Source: Leptospira johnsonii (lineage in GTDB: Bacteria > Spirochaetota > Leptospiria > Leptospirales > Leptospiraceae). From it: 64,000 nucleotides of DNA. Below are positions 29,289 through 38,327 of this stretch, one piece after another (within the stretch, counting starts at the first letter, position 1; each line of letters opens with the position of its first letter). A program made the translations under genes and the position numbers. The stretch covers positions 434,001 through 498,000 of the forward strand of contig NZ_BFAY01000011.1 of assembly GCF_003112675.1 (NCBI RefSeq), in the 5' to 3' direction. The notes below the pieces were generated by a model. That model did not search any database and was not told the DNA's origin. It was given only the letters and a program-made list of their open reading frames with translations.

Positions 29289-29933
29289 TTAAGCTACTCT
29301 TAATCTGTAAAAACTCCAGTGAACTATAAAGATCCTGGACATTAAGAGATATAACGCCTTTCCGTTTTGTTTGGATTCCACAGCTGATTCGAAAGCGGAG
29401 ATCAATTCTCTCAAAATTTCTCTTTCTCCCAGATCAGATATCAGATCCAGATCAATAGAAGACAAATTTTCATCCTCAGGGAACTTGAGATCGTTGGATT
29501 CTAGAAGTATCTCTAAAAGTTTCTCCGCTTCTATAAGTATGGACTCGACGGTTTTATCAGGTTCTTCCGGTCCATTTAATAATGAATATATTCCATCGGA
29601 CAGTTCCAAGATTATACCACCGATTGCGGAATCTTCTCCATTCTCAAATGTATGATTGACTTGGTCTAATTTATCTCTCAATAAAGATCTTACTTGAGAG
29701 AAGGAGTTTGCAGCGTACTGCATTTCTCCCTCGTCCATGGATTCCTCGAAACCCTGTAACCAATCAGGTCCAGTAGGCTCGAAGTCGTCCCAGTCTGCCC
29801 ATAAAGACTCGCAAGCCAGAAAGACTTGATCCGTAGTACTTCCTACATGCTTATAAGTGGATACTACTACAGCGAGACGAGCCAGAGCTTCGGACCATTC
29901 CGTTTCTCGGATCTCCATCATGTCGTATACCAT
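29289..29933 (-). CDS. Acidic helical protein of unknown function
   Basis: A 214-residue, strongly acidic protein, mostly helical (ALARLAVVVSTYKHVG, SVRDLLRDK-like segments, ILIEAEKLLEILLES), without signal peptide, membrane helix or cysteine motif. The start may be the internal Met pair (MMEIRETEW) rather than the first Met. No family was recognised. It faces the acyltransferase operon tail to tail with about 10 bp between the stops. The ~150 bp upstream holds no clear feature. Confidence 0.65.
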   Translation of the reverse strand: MVYDMMEIRETEWSEALARLAVVVSTYKHVGSTTDQVFLACESLWADWDDFEPTGPDWLQGFEESMDEGEMQYAANSFSQVRSLLRDKLDQVNHTFENGEDSAIGGIILELSDGIYSLLNGPEEPDKTVESILIEAEKLLEILLESNDLKFPEDENLSSIDLDLISDLGEREILRELISAFESAVESKQNGKALYLLMSRIFIVHWSFYRLRVA

Positions 29934-30085
29934 ACACTAGTAACAATCCTGTGAAAGCAAGTTTCCCTATTATTTCAAATTAGCTTGGTTTTTATTTTAT
30001 ACTCCTATAAAACTAATCTTTCCGCGTCGCAAAAACTAATGTGTACTGTCACAGTAAAATTAGTCATTTTGGATTAGTGAAGTTT

Positions 30086-30703
30086 TCAGAAACGAGAATA
30101 TTTGCGAACCAGATCCACTCTCGAGTTCACTTGTAATTTTTTAAAAATACTTTTAATCTGTATCCGAACGGTGCCCTCTTTCGTTCCAAAGTTACGCGCT
30201 ATGTCCTTGGTCCTATAACCATTGATGATATGATTCAAAATTTCTTTTTCTCTCGGAGTTAAAGAATGTGTTTCCTTAGTTGGAGGTTTTCGGAAAAAAG
30301 AGATCACCTTAGCGGCAGCACCAGGAGAAAGTATTCCCCCTTCTTTCATTACCATTCTCGCTACTTCTTTTATGTCTTTCAGATCTTTTTTGAGAACGAA
30401 TCCGACTGCACCCGCTTTCATAGCTTGCATCAGAGCTTCGTCAGTATCTAACGTAGAAAGCATAATATACTTTGGGTCGTTATCCAGATCGGATCTTTCT
30501 TTTATATAATCGATCCCGGATTTACCTGGAAGGACTATATCCATAAATACAAGATCAAATTTATTCTGATGATTTTGCGACAAGTCTTCGGTAGAAGAAA
30601 ATACTTCCACCTGATCCACTTCTTCCATCACAGAGAGAGTGTTTGCACAGTTCTGAGCAAACTCGGAATTGTCTTCAACTATAGCGATTTTAACTTTTTC
30701 CAT
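30086..30703 (-). CDS. NarL/LuxR-type response regulator
   Basis: A 205-residue DNA-binding response regulator. The receiver (about 1-120) has the acidic pocket IVEDNSEF, phospho-acceptor Asp in LVFMDIVLPGKSG, Thr/Ser in MLSTLDT and Lys in FVLKKDL. The C-terminal LuxR-type HTH (about 145-200) has SLTPREKEILNHIINGYRTKDIARNFGTKEGTVRIQIKSIFKKL. No kinase is adjacent on the same strand; the PAS kinases at 32009-35885 are possible partners. Its DNA target is unknown. Confidence 0.92.
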   Translation of the reverse strand: MEKVKIAIVEDNSEFAQNCANTLSVMEEVDQVEVFSSTEDLSQNHQNKFDLVFMDIVLPGKSGIDYIKERSDLDNDPKYIMLSTLDTDEALMQAMKAGAVGFVLKKDLKDIKEVARMVMKEGGILSPGAAAKVISFFRKPPTKETHSLTPREKEILNHIINGYRTKDIARNFGTKEGTVRIQIKSIFKKLQVNSRVDLVRKYSRF

Positions 30704-30958
30704 TTTTTATCCGCCAGCCGGCTCCTTGTATTACGGTTTTTTGATTCTAATTTCTATATTCGTTTTTCAAAAAACTCGGACGAAGGCGGGAAGATTTTTT
30801 TTAATTTTATAAAGTGTGATTGAGAATTGGTCTTTATTTTATAGAACAATATTATCTGAAATTTTTCATGATTTTTTCCAGTTCGAGTGTCTGTCTTTTA
30901 AAACTCAGAGATAGAATTTCCGAAGGGAAAATAACTAAAAAGAGCTTTATATTTTATT

Positions 30959-30977
30959 AATAAATAATTTATTTCCT
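30959..30977. repeat. AT-rich 7-1-7 inverted repeat, copy 1 of a shared 19-mer
   Basis: AATAAAT-A-ATTTATT is a perfect 7-1-7 inverted repeat. With the four bases that follow (TCCT) it is repeated exactly at 47918-47936. The geometry resembles Fur/PerR-type boxes in bacteria, but the low complexity makes chance a real option. Confidence 0.35.
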
Positions 30978-31004
30978 AAAATATAGTTCGACATCAGCCC
31001 TTCT

Positions 31005-31026
31005 TCTCCCCCATTCAAGGAGGAGA
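31005..31026 (-). terminator. Possible weak terminator hairpin after hydrolase
   Basis: On the minus strand an 8-bp stem (one G:T pair) forms around a six-base loop, about 20 bp beyond the hydrolase stop. No T-run follows, so it may only stabilise the transcript end. Confidence 0.35.
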
Positions 31027-31045
31027 GATCTGTTAACTTTAATCT

Positions 31046-31930
31046 TCAAAGCCAAGAATTGATCTTTTCAGCGACTTCTCTCGGTCTTTCCATATGAAGA
31101 GCGTGTTTCGCGTTAGGGATCCAGACCAGTTTACTTTTCTTTAAATAAGAATGTAATTTTTTCACCATAGGAGGATCCGTGATCGGATCTTCTGTGCCGG
31201 AGATGATCAAAGACTTTTGGGAAACAGCGGAGAGTTTTTTACCTAGAAAAATTTCTTTCTCTCTGTCCAGAGTATTCTCCGTTAAAAACCGATGAGCTAA
31301 ATTATTCCACTGACTAAGCAGGGCCTTTTTGGCGATACCGCCCAATTCCGGAACATTCTCCTGATACAATGCAGTAAGAAGCCTTTCGATCTCCTCTGTT
31401 TTAGAAGGAAAAAGTAATTTTCTCATTTCGTCTCTTTGCGGATGCGGAATTCCACCGGGCGCAAGCAAAACAAGTCTCTGGACCCTTTTTTCTTTTTCAG
31501 AATCGCGGATGGCGATCATCATCGCGATCAAAGATCCCATAGAGTGCCCGGCCAAAACCACATCGTTTAACGCGAGTTTGCGGATCGAATTGTAAAGAAG
31601 GTCCGCAAATACGTCGACTTGGTACAAATATTTCACTTTAGGAAGTGGACTTAACCCGAAACCGGGAATATCCGGGACCAAAAGATTGAAGTCTTTTCGT
31701 AAAAAAGGAGCCAGTCTCCTAAAACCTGTGGCAGAATCCAGAAGTCCGTGGACGAAAAAAAAAGTTTTGCCGGATCCTTGGGCAGAAGGTCTCTTCAAAA
31801 AGAAAATTTCATGTCCGCCTAGGTCGAGACGAAGGCGCTGAAAGCCCAGCTCCTTCTCCATAAATCGAATTTTTTGCCAGGTATAATTTCGAAGAAAAAG
31901 TTCGTATACAAAATCCATAGATTGGGTCAA
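31046..31930 (-). CDS. Alpha/beta hydrolase
   Basis: A 294-residue alpha/beta hydrolase-fold protein. The nucleophile elbow is GHSMGS (LAGHSMGSLIAMMIA), with HG in FFVHGLLDSATGFRRL forming the oxyanion region, Asp in SGTEDPITDPP and His in NAKHALHMERP completing the triad. It has no signal peptide, so it is cytosolic or membrane-associated. The substrate cannot be told; esterases, lipases and C-C hydrolases share these motifs. The start is TTG at 31930 with GAGAGGGAA ahead of it; the Met at 31918 is an alternative. Confidence 0.9.
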   Translation of the reverse strand: MTQSMDFVYELFLRNYTWQKIRFMEKELGFQRLRLDLGGHEIFFLKRPSAQGSGKTFFFVHGLLDSATGFRRLAPFLRKDFNLLVPDIPGFGLSPLPKVKYLYQVDVFADLLYNSIRKLALNDVVLAGHSMGSLIAMMIAIRDSEKEKRVQRLVLLAPGGIPHPQRDEMRKLLFPSKTEEIERLLTALYQENVPELGGIAKKALLSQWNNLAHRFLTENTLDREKEIFLGKKLSAVSQKSLIISGTEDPITDPPMVKKLHSYLKKSKLVWIPNAKHALHMERPREVAEKINSWL

Positions 31931-31982
31931 TGATTCCCTCTCTAGTCGAATCTAGCAAGGAATCCAAATCAATTTTACGATG

Positions 31983-31992
31983 CGGAATTCCG
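31983..31992. promoter_or_regulatory. 10-bp perfect palindrome before PAS kinase gene
   Basis: CGGAATTCCG is a perfect palindrome 17 bp before the ATG of the kinase at 32009. It shares the half-site GGAATT with the inverted repeat at 1329-1356, which also precedes a sensor-kinase gene. A shared regulator is possible but unproven. Confidence 0.3.
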
Positions 31993-32008
31993 ATATTATA
32001 TACAATTC

Positions 32009-34351
32009 ATGAAGAATCGGGAATTAGTTCTACTATTAGAAAAGGCCTTCTTTCCCGCCCAGGAAGGAATTCTAATCTTAGAACCCGTGAGTTATAGTAT
32101 ACTCGGTTCGAATCCAAAGGCATGTTCCATCCTAGGTTATGATCCAGATGAACTAAAAAACCTTGGCCTTAGCAACCTGCTCGCTCGTCCGGACAGTATC
32201 GGAAGTTACGGGAACGGAGCGGAAGAATTAGGCATCTCTCTTCTTTGGAATTTGAGAAAGAAGAACGGCTCACTTCTACTCGCGGACTTCACGATCAATG
32301 CATTCTCCCAAAGTCCGAATTCACCTTTAATCTTTCATATCTACCAAAGATCAGAGATCAGAGAGATTGAACTCAGATTATATTATCTCCAGAGTATATT
32401 AAGAACTCTAAGGCTTTTAAAACTAAATTTAAGATCACTTCGGTTGAGCTCGGAGAGTACACTCTTTCAAAAGATCTGCGATACCTTAAAAGAAAATCCT
32501 CATTATAGTTTGGTCTGGGGTTTTTATAGAAGAGAAGATGGAACAGATCAAATTCTGATCCAATCGGACTTGGATTCTAAATGGAGAAAAAATTTAGAAA
32601 CTGCTTGGGAAGAAAAAAAATCCAAATCTCCTTTCGAAACCCTTTTAGAAGGAAAGGAACAATTCCATATTTATGAATTCGGCTCTAATGTGTATCCGGA
32701 ATGGGAAGAAGCATTAGTTGCAAAAGATTTCAGAAGGTCCTTAAGTCTGATCATTCGAGAAGAAGGTAAAATTATAGGCGGGATCCAGATCATTTCTAGA
32801 GAGAATATGGCGTTCGATTCCGGAGAGAACTATCTATATTTCGAGATAGTCGAGGATCTACTTTCTTCTCTTCAATATCTTAGGATCGAAAAACAAAGAA
32901 GAGAAACCGCAAAAATACTTCAATTCCAGGGCGCTCTTTTAAACTCTCTGGAAGTCCCTCTTTTATCCACTGACGACGAAGGATTTATCACTTACGTTAA
33001 TAATAATATCAGTGCTCTATTAGGAATTTCTAAAGAAGAGATAGTTGGAGTCCAGGTCAGAGAACTTCTAAAATTAGAACCGGAAGCAATGGATATGATC
33101 CTTTTGGGTTCCAGAGCGGAAACCAGGATCACGATCCGGGGCAGGCATGAGGTTCCGTTCTTATTAGCTTCTTCTTCCCTAAAAGATGATTATGGGAATA
33201 GGATCGGTACTATCTTACTACTTTTGGATATTTCGGAACAGAAGAAGAATGAAGAACTGATCCGTGCTTCGGAGATGAAACTTAGGAACTTATTCGCCTC
33301 AATGAATAACGGGATCGTAATATTAGATCCTCAGGGAAAAGTCCTGGAAGTAGCTCCTATTCTGAAATTTTTCCTATTTCAATTTTTGAATGTGGATGTG
33401 GACGACGAGTTCCCCTCCCTTTTCCCAGAAGAGGCGCAAAAAGGTATCTTGGTTAAATTAGAAGAATGTATCCGCATTCAAAGAGCGACCTACTTCGACT
33501 TCTCCATGGTATTATTGGGAGAAGAAGAAAATTACTTTTCTATAAAGTTCCTTCCGCTCAAAAAATACCAAGACCTTCCGGTTGCCGCGATGTTGATATT
33601 CTCAGATGTTACCCAAACCAAGATCCTGGACAGGCAATTATACGAGACTGCAAAATTCGCATCTATCGGAGAGATCGCTGCAGGTATCGCTCACGAAGTG
33701 AATAACCCTCTCCAATCCAGTTTGTTGTATCTGGAAGATCTTTTGGAACATGAAGATCCCGATCCTATTGAAAGAAAAAAAGTTTATAAGAGAATAGAAG
33801 GTGCTGCCTTACGGATCAGAGATCTGATCAAAGGTCTTTTGGATCTGGGGAGAAGAGCTCCAAGAAAGAAAGAATTGGTTTCTCCATATTTTATTCTTTT
33901 GAGAGCTTGCGAACTCATCGAAGTGAGTTGTAAAAAAAATGGAATCGAATTGAAACGGGTTACTAATCCGGAACTTCCTCAGATCCATGTTGCTTGGCAG
34001 GAAATCGAACAAGTATTGATCAATTGTCTAGTTAACGCAGTTAACGCAATTTCCGAAATGGAACATAAACCGGCTAATCCATTGATACAAGTTTCCGCAC
34101 GAAAAGAATTATATTTGAACGGAGAGATGGTGAGTTTTACCATTCAAGATAACGGTCCCGGAATGAACGCCGAAGTCGCAGAGAAGGCATTTCTACCTTT
34201 GTATACGACGAGGAGAACCAAACAGGGAACTGGACTCGGATTGACCATCTCTCAGCGGATCATCACCGACCATGGCGGGACCATTCACTTGGAATCCAAT
34301 CCGGGACAAGGTACCAAAGTCACTGTCCGAGTGCCTGTAGGAAAGATATGA
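32009..34351 (+). CDS. Soluble PAS/GAF sensor histidine kinase
   Basis: A 780-residue kinase without membrane segments. Order: PAS (about 10-120, PKACSILGYDPDEL), GAF-like segment (about 150-290), PAS (about 310-415, TDDEGFITYVNNNISALLG), a third PAS (about 425-540), HisKA with His in GIAHEVNNPLQSS (about 560), and HATPase with NCLVNAVNAI, DNGPGMNAEVAEKAFLPLYTT and GTGLGLTISQRI. The NtrB-like HEVNNPL motif groups it with nitrogen/energy-sensor kinases. The next gene, 22 bp on, encodes a kinase with its own receiver, so a phosphorelay is possible. Confidence 0.92.
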   Translation: MKNRELVLLLEKAFFPAQEGILILEPVSYSILGSNPKACSILGYDPDELKNLGLSNLLARPDSIGSYGNGAEELGISLLWNLRKKNGSLLLADFTINAFSQSPNSPLIFHIYQRSEIREIELRLYYLQSILRTLRLLKLNLRSLRLSSESTLFQKICDTLKENPHYSLVWGFYRREDGTDQILIQSDLDSKWRKNLETAWEEKKSKSPFETLLEGKEQFHIYEFGSNVYPEWEEALVAKDFRRSLSLIIREEGKIIGGIQIISRENMAFDSGENYLYFEIVEDLLSSLQYLRIEKQRRETAKILQFQGALLNSLEVPLLSTDDEGFITYVNNNISALLGISKEEIVGVQVRELLKLEPEAMDMILLGSRAETRITIRGRHEVPFLLASSSLKDDYGNRIGTILLLLDISEQKKNEELIRASEMKLRNLFASMNNGIVILDPQGKVLEVAPILKFFLFQFLNVDVDDEFPSLFPEEAQKGILVKLEECIRIQRATYFDFSMVLLGEEENYFSIKFLPLKKYQDLPVAAMLIFSDVTQTKILDRQLYETAKFASIGEIAAGIAHEVNNPLQSSLLYLEDLLEHEDPDPIERKKVYKRIEGAALRIRDLIKGLLDLGRRAPRKKELVSPYFILLRACELIEVSCKKNGIELKRVTNPELPQIHVAWQEIEQVLINCLVNAVNAISEMEHKPANPLIQVSARKELYLNGEMVSFTIQDNGPGMNAEVAEKAFLPLYTTRRTKQGTGLGLTISQRIITDHGGTIHLESNPGQGTKVTVRVPVGKI

Positions 34352-34373
34352 TGAACTTATTCTTTAAAAATAT

Positions 34374-35885
34374 ATGATAAGGGAAAAAAGTCCCAACGTC
34401 TTGATCATTGACGACGAAGCAGAAATCAGAACCGCTTTGGAACGTGTAATTTCGAGAGAAGGATATCATGTTCTTCTCGCGGAAGATTTTGAATCCGCGA
34501 TGAAGATCGTGAGAGATTATGCGATTGATATCGTAATTTCGGATATCCTAATGGGCGGCAAAGACGGAATAGAAGTCGCGAGAGAGATCAAAAAATATAA
34601 TTCTAATATTCCGGTCATACTCATCACAGGCAACCCTCAGCTTCATACTGCAGAAGAAGCCCTTAGAAACAAAGTATTCGATTATATTTCCAAACCTGTC
34701 AGCAGGCAAAATATTCTAGCTGCATTGGAGAATGCTCGCAAAGAAAAAGAAGACAGAGACAGAAAATCCAAAAAGATCATAAAGGCTGTCAGGGAAAAAA
34801 CCCATCTAGCGCAACAATCCAAAGATTTAAATTATCGTAATAGTCTCATTTTAGAAACTACAGGAGACTGCGTGATTACTCTGGATGAAGATCTGATCAT
34901 CCGAGGAGCAAACGAAGCGACGATCCGGAATTTCGGATATGACGAGAACGAAATTGTAGGGCAAAAGATCACACTTTTGATCTCTGAGGAAAATACGGAC
35001 GCCTATCTGGAACGGATCGCTCATTTAATGAGCCGCAAGTCCGACCACAATATCGCCAGATTACATAACGCGGAATTGGTCAGTAGAAACGGAGAAACAT
35101 TCAATTTTGATATTTCCGTATGTAGATACGAACTGAATGGAAAAACTTATTATACCGGGATCGCGAGAGATATCACTCAAAAGAATATTATCTCTGAAAA
35201 ACTGATCGATGCGGAAAGAAGAGCATTCCTAACCACAATCGCATCTAGCATTGGTCACGAGATCAATAATGCACTCACCGCTATCCAAGGTTTTATAGAA
35301 GTAGCAAGACTTCCTGATGCGGATGAACCCATCAAAGACAAAGCAATTCTAGTTACTTGGAACCAGATTACAAAATTAAAGAACCTAACTTTTAACTTGC
35401 TTCAGCTAGGAAAACCCGGCGATTCAGGCAGAAATAAAGAAACCTTGGATCTAAACGAAGTGGTGGAATCGGTCATAGAAGTTTTTAGAAAAACCACTCG
35501 TTTAAAATATTGTGAGATCGTATTTAATCGAAGTCCCGACAAAACACCGGTACATTCCAACGCTGATCAATTGAGCCTTTTATTCTCTAATATCTTTTTA
35601 AATTCCGCAGACGCTACGGATAATAAAGGAAGAATAGAGATCTCGGTAGAAGAAAAAAGCCATCATCCTATGGTCAAGATCAGAGATAACGGAGTCGGGA
35701 TGAGTAAGGATATTTTGAACAAGATCTTTCAACCTTACTTCACTACTAAAAAGACCGGCCAAGGTACAGGCCTTGGGATGTTCGTCGCAAAAGAGATCGC
35801 AGACGTATTCGGGATCCGAATAGAAATCGATTCAGAGCCGGAAAAAGGTACCGAATTCCGCTTGGTCTTTCCGGACAAATTGTAG
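34374..35885 (+). CDS. Receiver-PAS-histidine kinase
   Basis: A 503-residue protein with the receiver at its N-terminus (about 8-125; LIIDDEAEIR, Asp in IVISDILMGGKDG, Thr in LITGNPQ, Lys in YISKPVS), then a coiled coil, a PAS domain (about 155-270, ETTGDCVITLDEDL), HisKA with His in SSIGHEINNALTAIQG (about 294), and HATPase (NIFLNSADAT, RDNGVGMSKDILNKIFQPYFTTK, GQGTGLGMFVAKEI). Such proteins usually take phosphate from an upstream kinase, here probably 32009-34351, and modulate their own kinase activity. Confidence 0.92.
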   Translation: MIREKSPNVLIIDDEAEIRTALERVISREGYHVLLAEDFESAMKIVRDYAIDIVISDILMGGKDGIEVAREIKKYNSNIPVILITGNPQLHTAEEALRNKVFDYISKPVSRQNILAALENARKEKEDRDRKSKKIIKAVREKTHLAQQSKDLNYRNSLILETTGDCVITLDEDLIIRGANEATIRNFGYDENEIVGQKITLLISEENTDAYLERIAHLMSRKSDHNIARLHNAELVSRNGETFNFDISVCRYELNGKTYYTGIARDITQKNIISEKLIDAERRAFLTTIASSIGHEINNALTAIQGFIEVARLPDADEPIKDKAILVTWNQITKLKNLTFNLLQLGKPGDSGRNKETLDLNEVVESVIEVFRKTTRLKYCEIVFNRSPDKTPVHSNADQLSLLFSNIFLNSADATDNKGRIEISVEEKSHHPMVKIRDNGVGMSKDILNKIFQPYFTTKKTGQGTGLGMFVAKEIADVFGIRIEIDSEPEKGTEFRLVFPDKL

Positions 35886-35903
35886 AACTAGCCATACTTG
35901 GCT

Positions 35904-36893
35904 ATGAACGAAGTTTTAAGTGAGATAGATTTTCGCTTCCTTTCGATAGACGGAAAATTCCCGGAAAGAATAGATTCACTCAACCCAGAAGCTTCCGCAC
36001 GCAGATATTATCGCGCAACGTATCCCGACGGAGCCACAAAGATCTTATGCAAAGACAAAGTCTTTCAACATGACTTTCAAGAAGTGGGGCATTTTTTAGA
36101 ACACCATGGCTTCAAGGTCCCTAAAATATATAAGACAGACGTGTTCAATAAGCTCATGCTTCTGTCGGACGAAGGGAACTCCGACCTAAGTTCCATCCAA
36201 GAAGATGCGGAATACAGAAATTTTTTAGTAAAATCTTTGGAATTACTGGTCTCTCTCCAAAAGACCAGGCCAGAACCACCCGTTTCCACTCGTGAATTTG
36301 ATTACGAAAAATTGAATTTCGAGAATAAGTTTACGTTTTCTTCATATATAAATTTCTCCGAAATGTTCAAACTCAAGACTAAACTCAGACCAGAGGTAGT
36401 TTTTTTTCTGGAAGAATCTTCTGGATTTTTAGCGGAATATAAAGAAAAGGTATTTTGCCATCGGGACTTTCACGCTAGGAATATCATGCTGTCCCCTTCC
36501 GGCGAATTGACATTGATCGATTTTCAGGATGCAAGAATGGGAACTCCGTTTTACGATCTTTCCAGTCTGTTATACGATGCGTATAGACCGATCCCATTTG
36601 CAATGAGACAAGGACTTTTTCTACTCTTTCTGAATCTGAGTGGCAATAGGTTTTCCAAACCTAAAGAATGTTATTATTTACAATGCTTACAAAGATCCTA
36701 CAAAGCACTTGGATCTTATTTTATGTTAGTGGCGGAAAAAAAACAGGACAAGTATAGGAAGAGTATGCTTAACTGTTTAGATAATCTACTAGAGATCGTA
36801 CAAGTGGGGCTTTTTCCGGACCAACTGTTCCTATTCTTTCATCTGTTAAAAAAAGAGTTGTCCGAGAATCCAATGTTCTTGGAAAAAATCTAG
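35904..36893 (+). CDS. APH-fold sugar kinase, AmgK-like
   Basis: About 329 residues of the aminoglycoside phosphotransferase fold. The catalytic loop is FCHRDFHARNIMLS and the metal-binding Asp is in LTLIDFQDARMGTPFYDLSSLLYDAY. The IDFQDA...G...YDL...L.DA pattern matches AmgK, the kinase phosphorylating MurNAc/GlcNAc at the anomeric position in cell-wall recycling. The next gene, 1 bp later, encodes a MurU-like nucleotidyltransferase, as in the amgK-murU pair of Pseudomonas. The start is the ATG at 35904 rather than the TTG two codons upstream. Substrate identity is inferred. Confidence 0.85.
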   Translation: MNEVLSEIDFRFLSIDGKFPERIDSLNPEASARRYYRATYPDGATKILCKDKVFQHDFQEVGHFLEHHGFKVPKIYKTDVFNKLMLLSDEGNSDLSSIQEDAEYRNFLVKSLELLVSLQKTRPEPPVSTREFDYEKLNFENKFTFSSYINFSEMFKLKTKLRPEVVFFLEESSGFLAEYKEKVFCHRDFHARNIMLSPSGELTLIDFQDARMGTPFYDLSSLLYDAYRPIPFAMRQGLFLLFLNLSGNRFSKPKECYYLQCLQRSYKALGSYFMLVAEKKQDKYRKSMLNCLDNLLEIVQVGLFPDQLFLFFHLLKKELSENPMFLEKI

Positions 36894-36894
36894 A

Positions 36895-37635
36895 ATGAAG
36901 GCATTTTTTCCATGTGCGGGTTTCGGCACCAGAATGGGAGAATGGACTAAGTCTCTCCCAAAGCCTATTTTAAAAATAAATAATATCCCTCTCATTTATT
37001 ATTCCCTGTTTCATGCCAAATCTTGGGGAGTAAACGACGGGATCTTAAACCTGCACTATTTTGGAGAAAAAATACAGAGAGAGTTAAACGGTTTTAAAGA
37101 CTTTCAATTGCACTTTTCTTCGGAAACTCCCGAAATTTTAGGAACCGGAGGAGGGATCCGAACTGGGATCGAAAGATTTTGGGATTTGCAGGACGACTTT
37201 CTGGTTTTAAATCCTGATTTTATCCTTTTTCCGGAACCTGGATTTAATCCTTGGCCGAGTCCGGAAGAACGAAAAAAGTTCGATTGTATATTATATTTAG
37301 CTAAAATTCCTGAAAATGCAAACTATACAGGACTAAGCCTAAAAGACGATTTAGTTAGATTCGACGCAGGAGCTTACTTTTATCTCGGGCTTTCCTGGAT
37401 GAAAGCGGAATGCCTTTCCTACCTGGAACCGAACCGACCTTTTGATCTCGCAGATACATTTCGTAAACTTTCCGCCCAAAACAAACTAGGCGGAAAAATT
37501 TTCCCAGGAACACTTTTGGATGTGGGAGAAAAGCAGTTTTACGAGAAATATAAGGATACAGATTTCTCAGACAGGCTTTCGAACGACTGGATAGAGTTTA
37601 GAAAGAGAAATTCAATCCGGTCCGAGGGCATGTAG
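36895..37635 (+). CDS. Sugar-1-phosphate nucleotidyltransferase, MurU-like
   Basis: A 246-residue nucleotidyltransferase: the signature CAGFGTRMGEWTKSLPKPIL for NTP binding, then a sugar-binding ETPEILGTGGGIRTGIE and the metal-binding acidic segment FLVLNPDFIL, where the usual N-G-D is N-P-D. The C-terminus has FDAGAYFYLG. The closest functional analogue by context is MurU (UDP-MurNAc from MurNAc-1-P), supported by the AmgK-like kinase immediately upstream. GlmU- or RmlA-type substrates cannot be ruled out. No left-handed helix domain is present. Confidence 0.85.
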   Translation: MKAFFPCAGFGTRMGEWTKSLPKPILKINNIPLIYYSLFHAKSWGVNDGILNLHYFGEKIQRELNGFKDFQLHFSSETPEILGTGGGIRTGIERFWDLQDDFLVLNPDFILFPEPGFNPWPSPEERKKFDCILYLAKIPENANYTGLSLKDDLVRFDAGAYFYLGLSWMKAECLSYLEPNRPFDLADTFRKLSAQNKLGGKIFPGTLLDVGEKQFYEKYKDTDFSDRLSNDWIEFRKRNSIRSEGM

Positions 37636-37748
37636 GAGCTCCAACATCGCGATTCAGGCCCATCTAGAACAGGGTCAGGAGACCCAAAAATGCAAAAATA
37701 GTTTAGATCCGTACACCCCAAAATGCAAACTGGGACCCTCTAACAGAT

Positions 37749-38315
37749 ATGCGCGATTTTAAAGTACTAGTCACAGAAGCTTCCAAAGGAGAAGAACCGG
37801 CTTGGACGGAGTTAATGACCCGTTTCGAAAAATACGTAAGTAGTCAGGCCGTTAAAAGGATCCGGGACCAATCCAAGGCGGAGGATCTGAGCCAAGAAGT
37901 ATTTTTAGAAGCTTGGAAAGTTCTTCCATCTTTAAGGCAGCCGGAAGCGTTTCCGTTCTTACTCAGAAGGTTGGTACTGAAACATTCTGATCGTATCTTA
38001 AGAAAAAAAGATCTGCTCGGAACAGAGTTAAATCCTGAGATCACCAGAGCTGCTCCTCGTTCAGGAGACAGTTGGAGAACGGAAGTTTTAGATGCTTTAG
38101 AAGAACTTCCTAACGAAGAGAAACAACTTTTGAACCTGAGATATTTCGGCGAGATGAGTTACGAAGAGATCACCGAAAGGACAGGGATCCCGATCGGTAA
38201 TTTAAAAAACCGTTTGAGAAGAAGTAGGGAATTATTACGCAGACAACTTTTGAATAAATCGGATAGAAAAGATTGGTTGGAAGTCCTACACGGAACTATG
38301 GCAATCGCTTCCTGA
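37749..38315 (+). CDS. ECF-type RNA polymerase sigma factor
   Basis: A 188-residue sigma factor with region 2 (about 15-80, RIRDQSKAEDLSQEVFLEAWKVLPSLR) and region 4 (about 115-170, LEELPNEEKQLLNLRYFGEMSYEEITERTGIPIGNLKNRLRRSRELLRR), with no region 1 or 3, as in the ECF family. It would bind core RNA polymerase and direct it to a specific promoter set. No anti-sigma gene is adjacent. Instead a ClpP gene starts 12 bp downstream, an unusual pairing. The ~110 bp upstream carries two copies of CCAAAA(A)TGCAAA that may be regulatory. Confidence 0.92.
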   Translation: MRDFKVLVTEASKGEEPAWTELMTRFEKYVSSQAVKRIRDQSKAEDLSQEVFLEAWKVLPSLRQPEAFPFLLRRLVLKHSDRILRKKDLLGTELNPEITRAAPRSGDSWRTEVLDALEELPNEEKQLLNLRYFGEMSYEEITERTGIPIGNLKNRLRRSRELLRRQLLNKSDRKDWLEVLHGTMAIAS

Positions 38316-38327
38316 TTGGAGAATAGA

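Larger units (their letters stand above)
30704..31045. other. AT-rich gap between response regulator and hydrolase
   Basis: A 342-bp stretch without a supported gene. It holds an AT-rich inverted repeat (30959-30973), part of a 19-base sequence repeated at 47918-47936, and a hairpin at 31005-31026 on the downstream side of the hydrolase gene. Most of the rest is A/T-rich and probably contains the promoter of the response regulator. Confidence 0.6.

Noticed and set aside
37670..37684. GGGTC-agga-GACCC hairpin before the sigma gene as a terminator
   Set aside because: The stem is only 5 bp and followed by A residues, not T, on the plus strand, so it is not an intrinsic terminator for the upstream gene.
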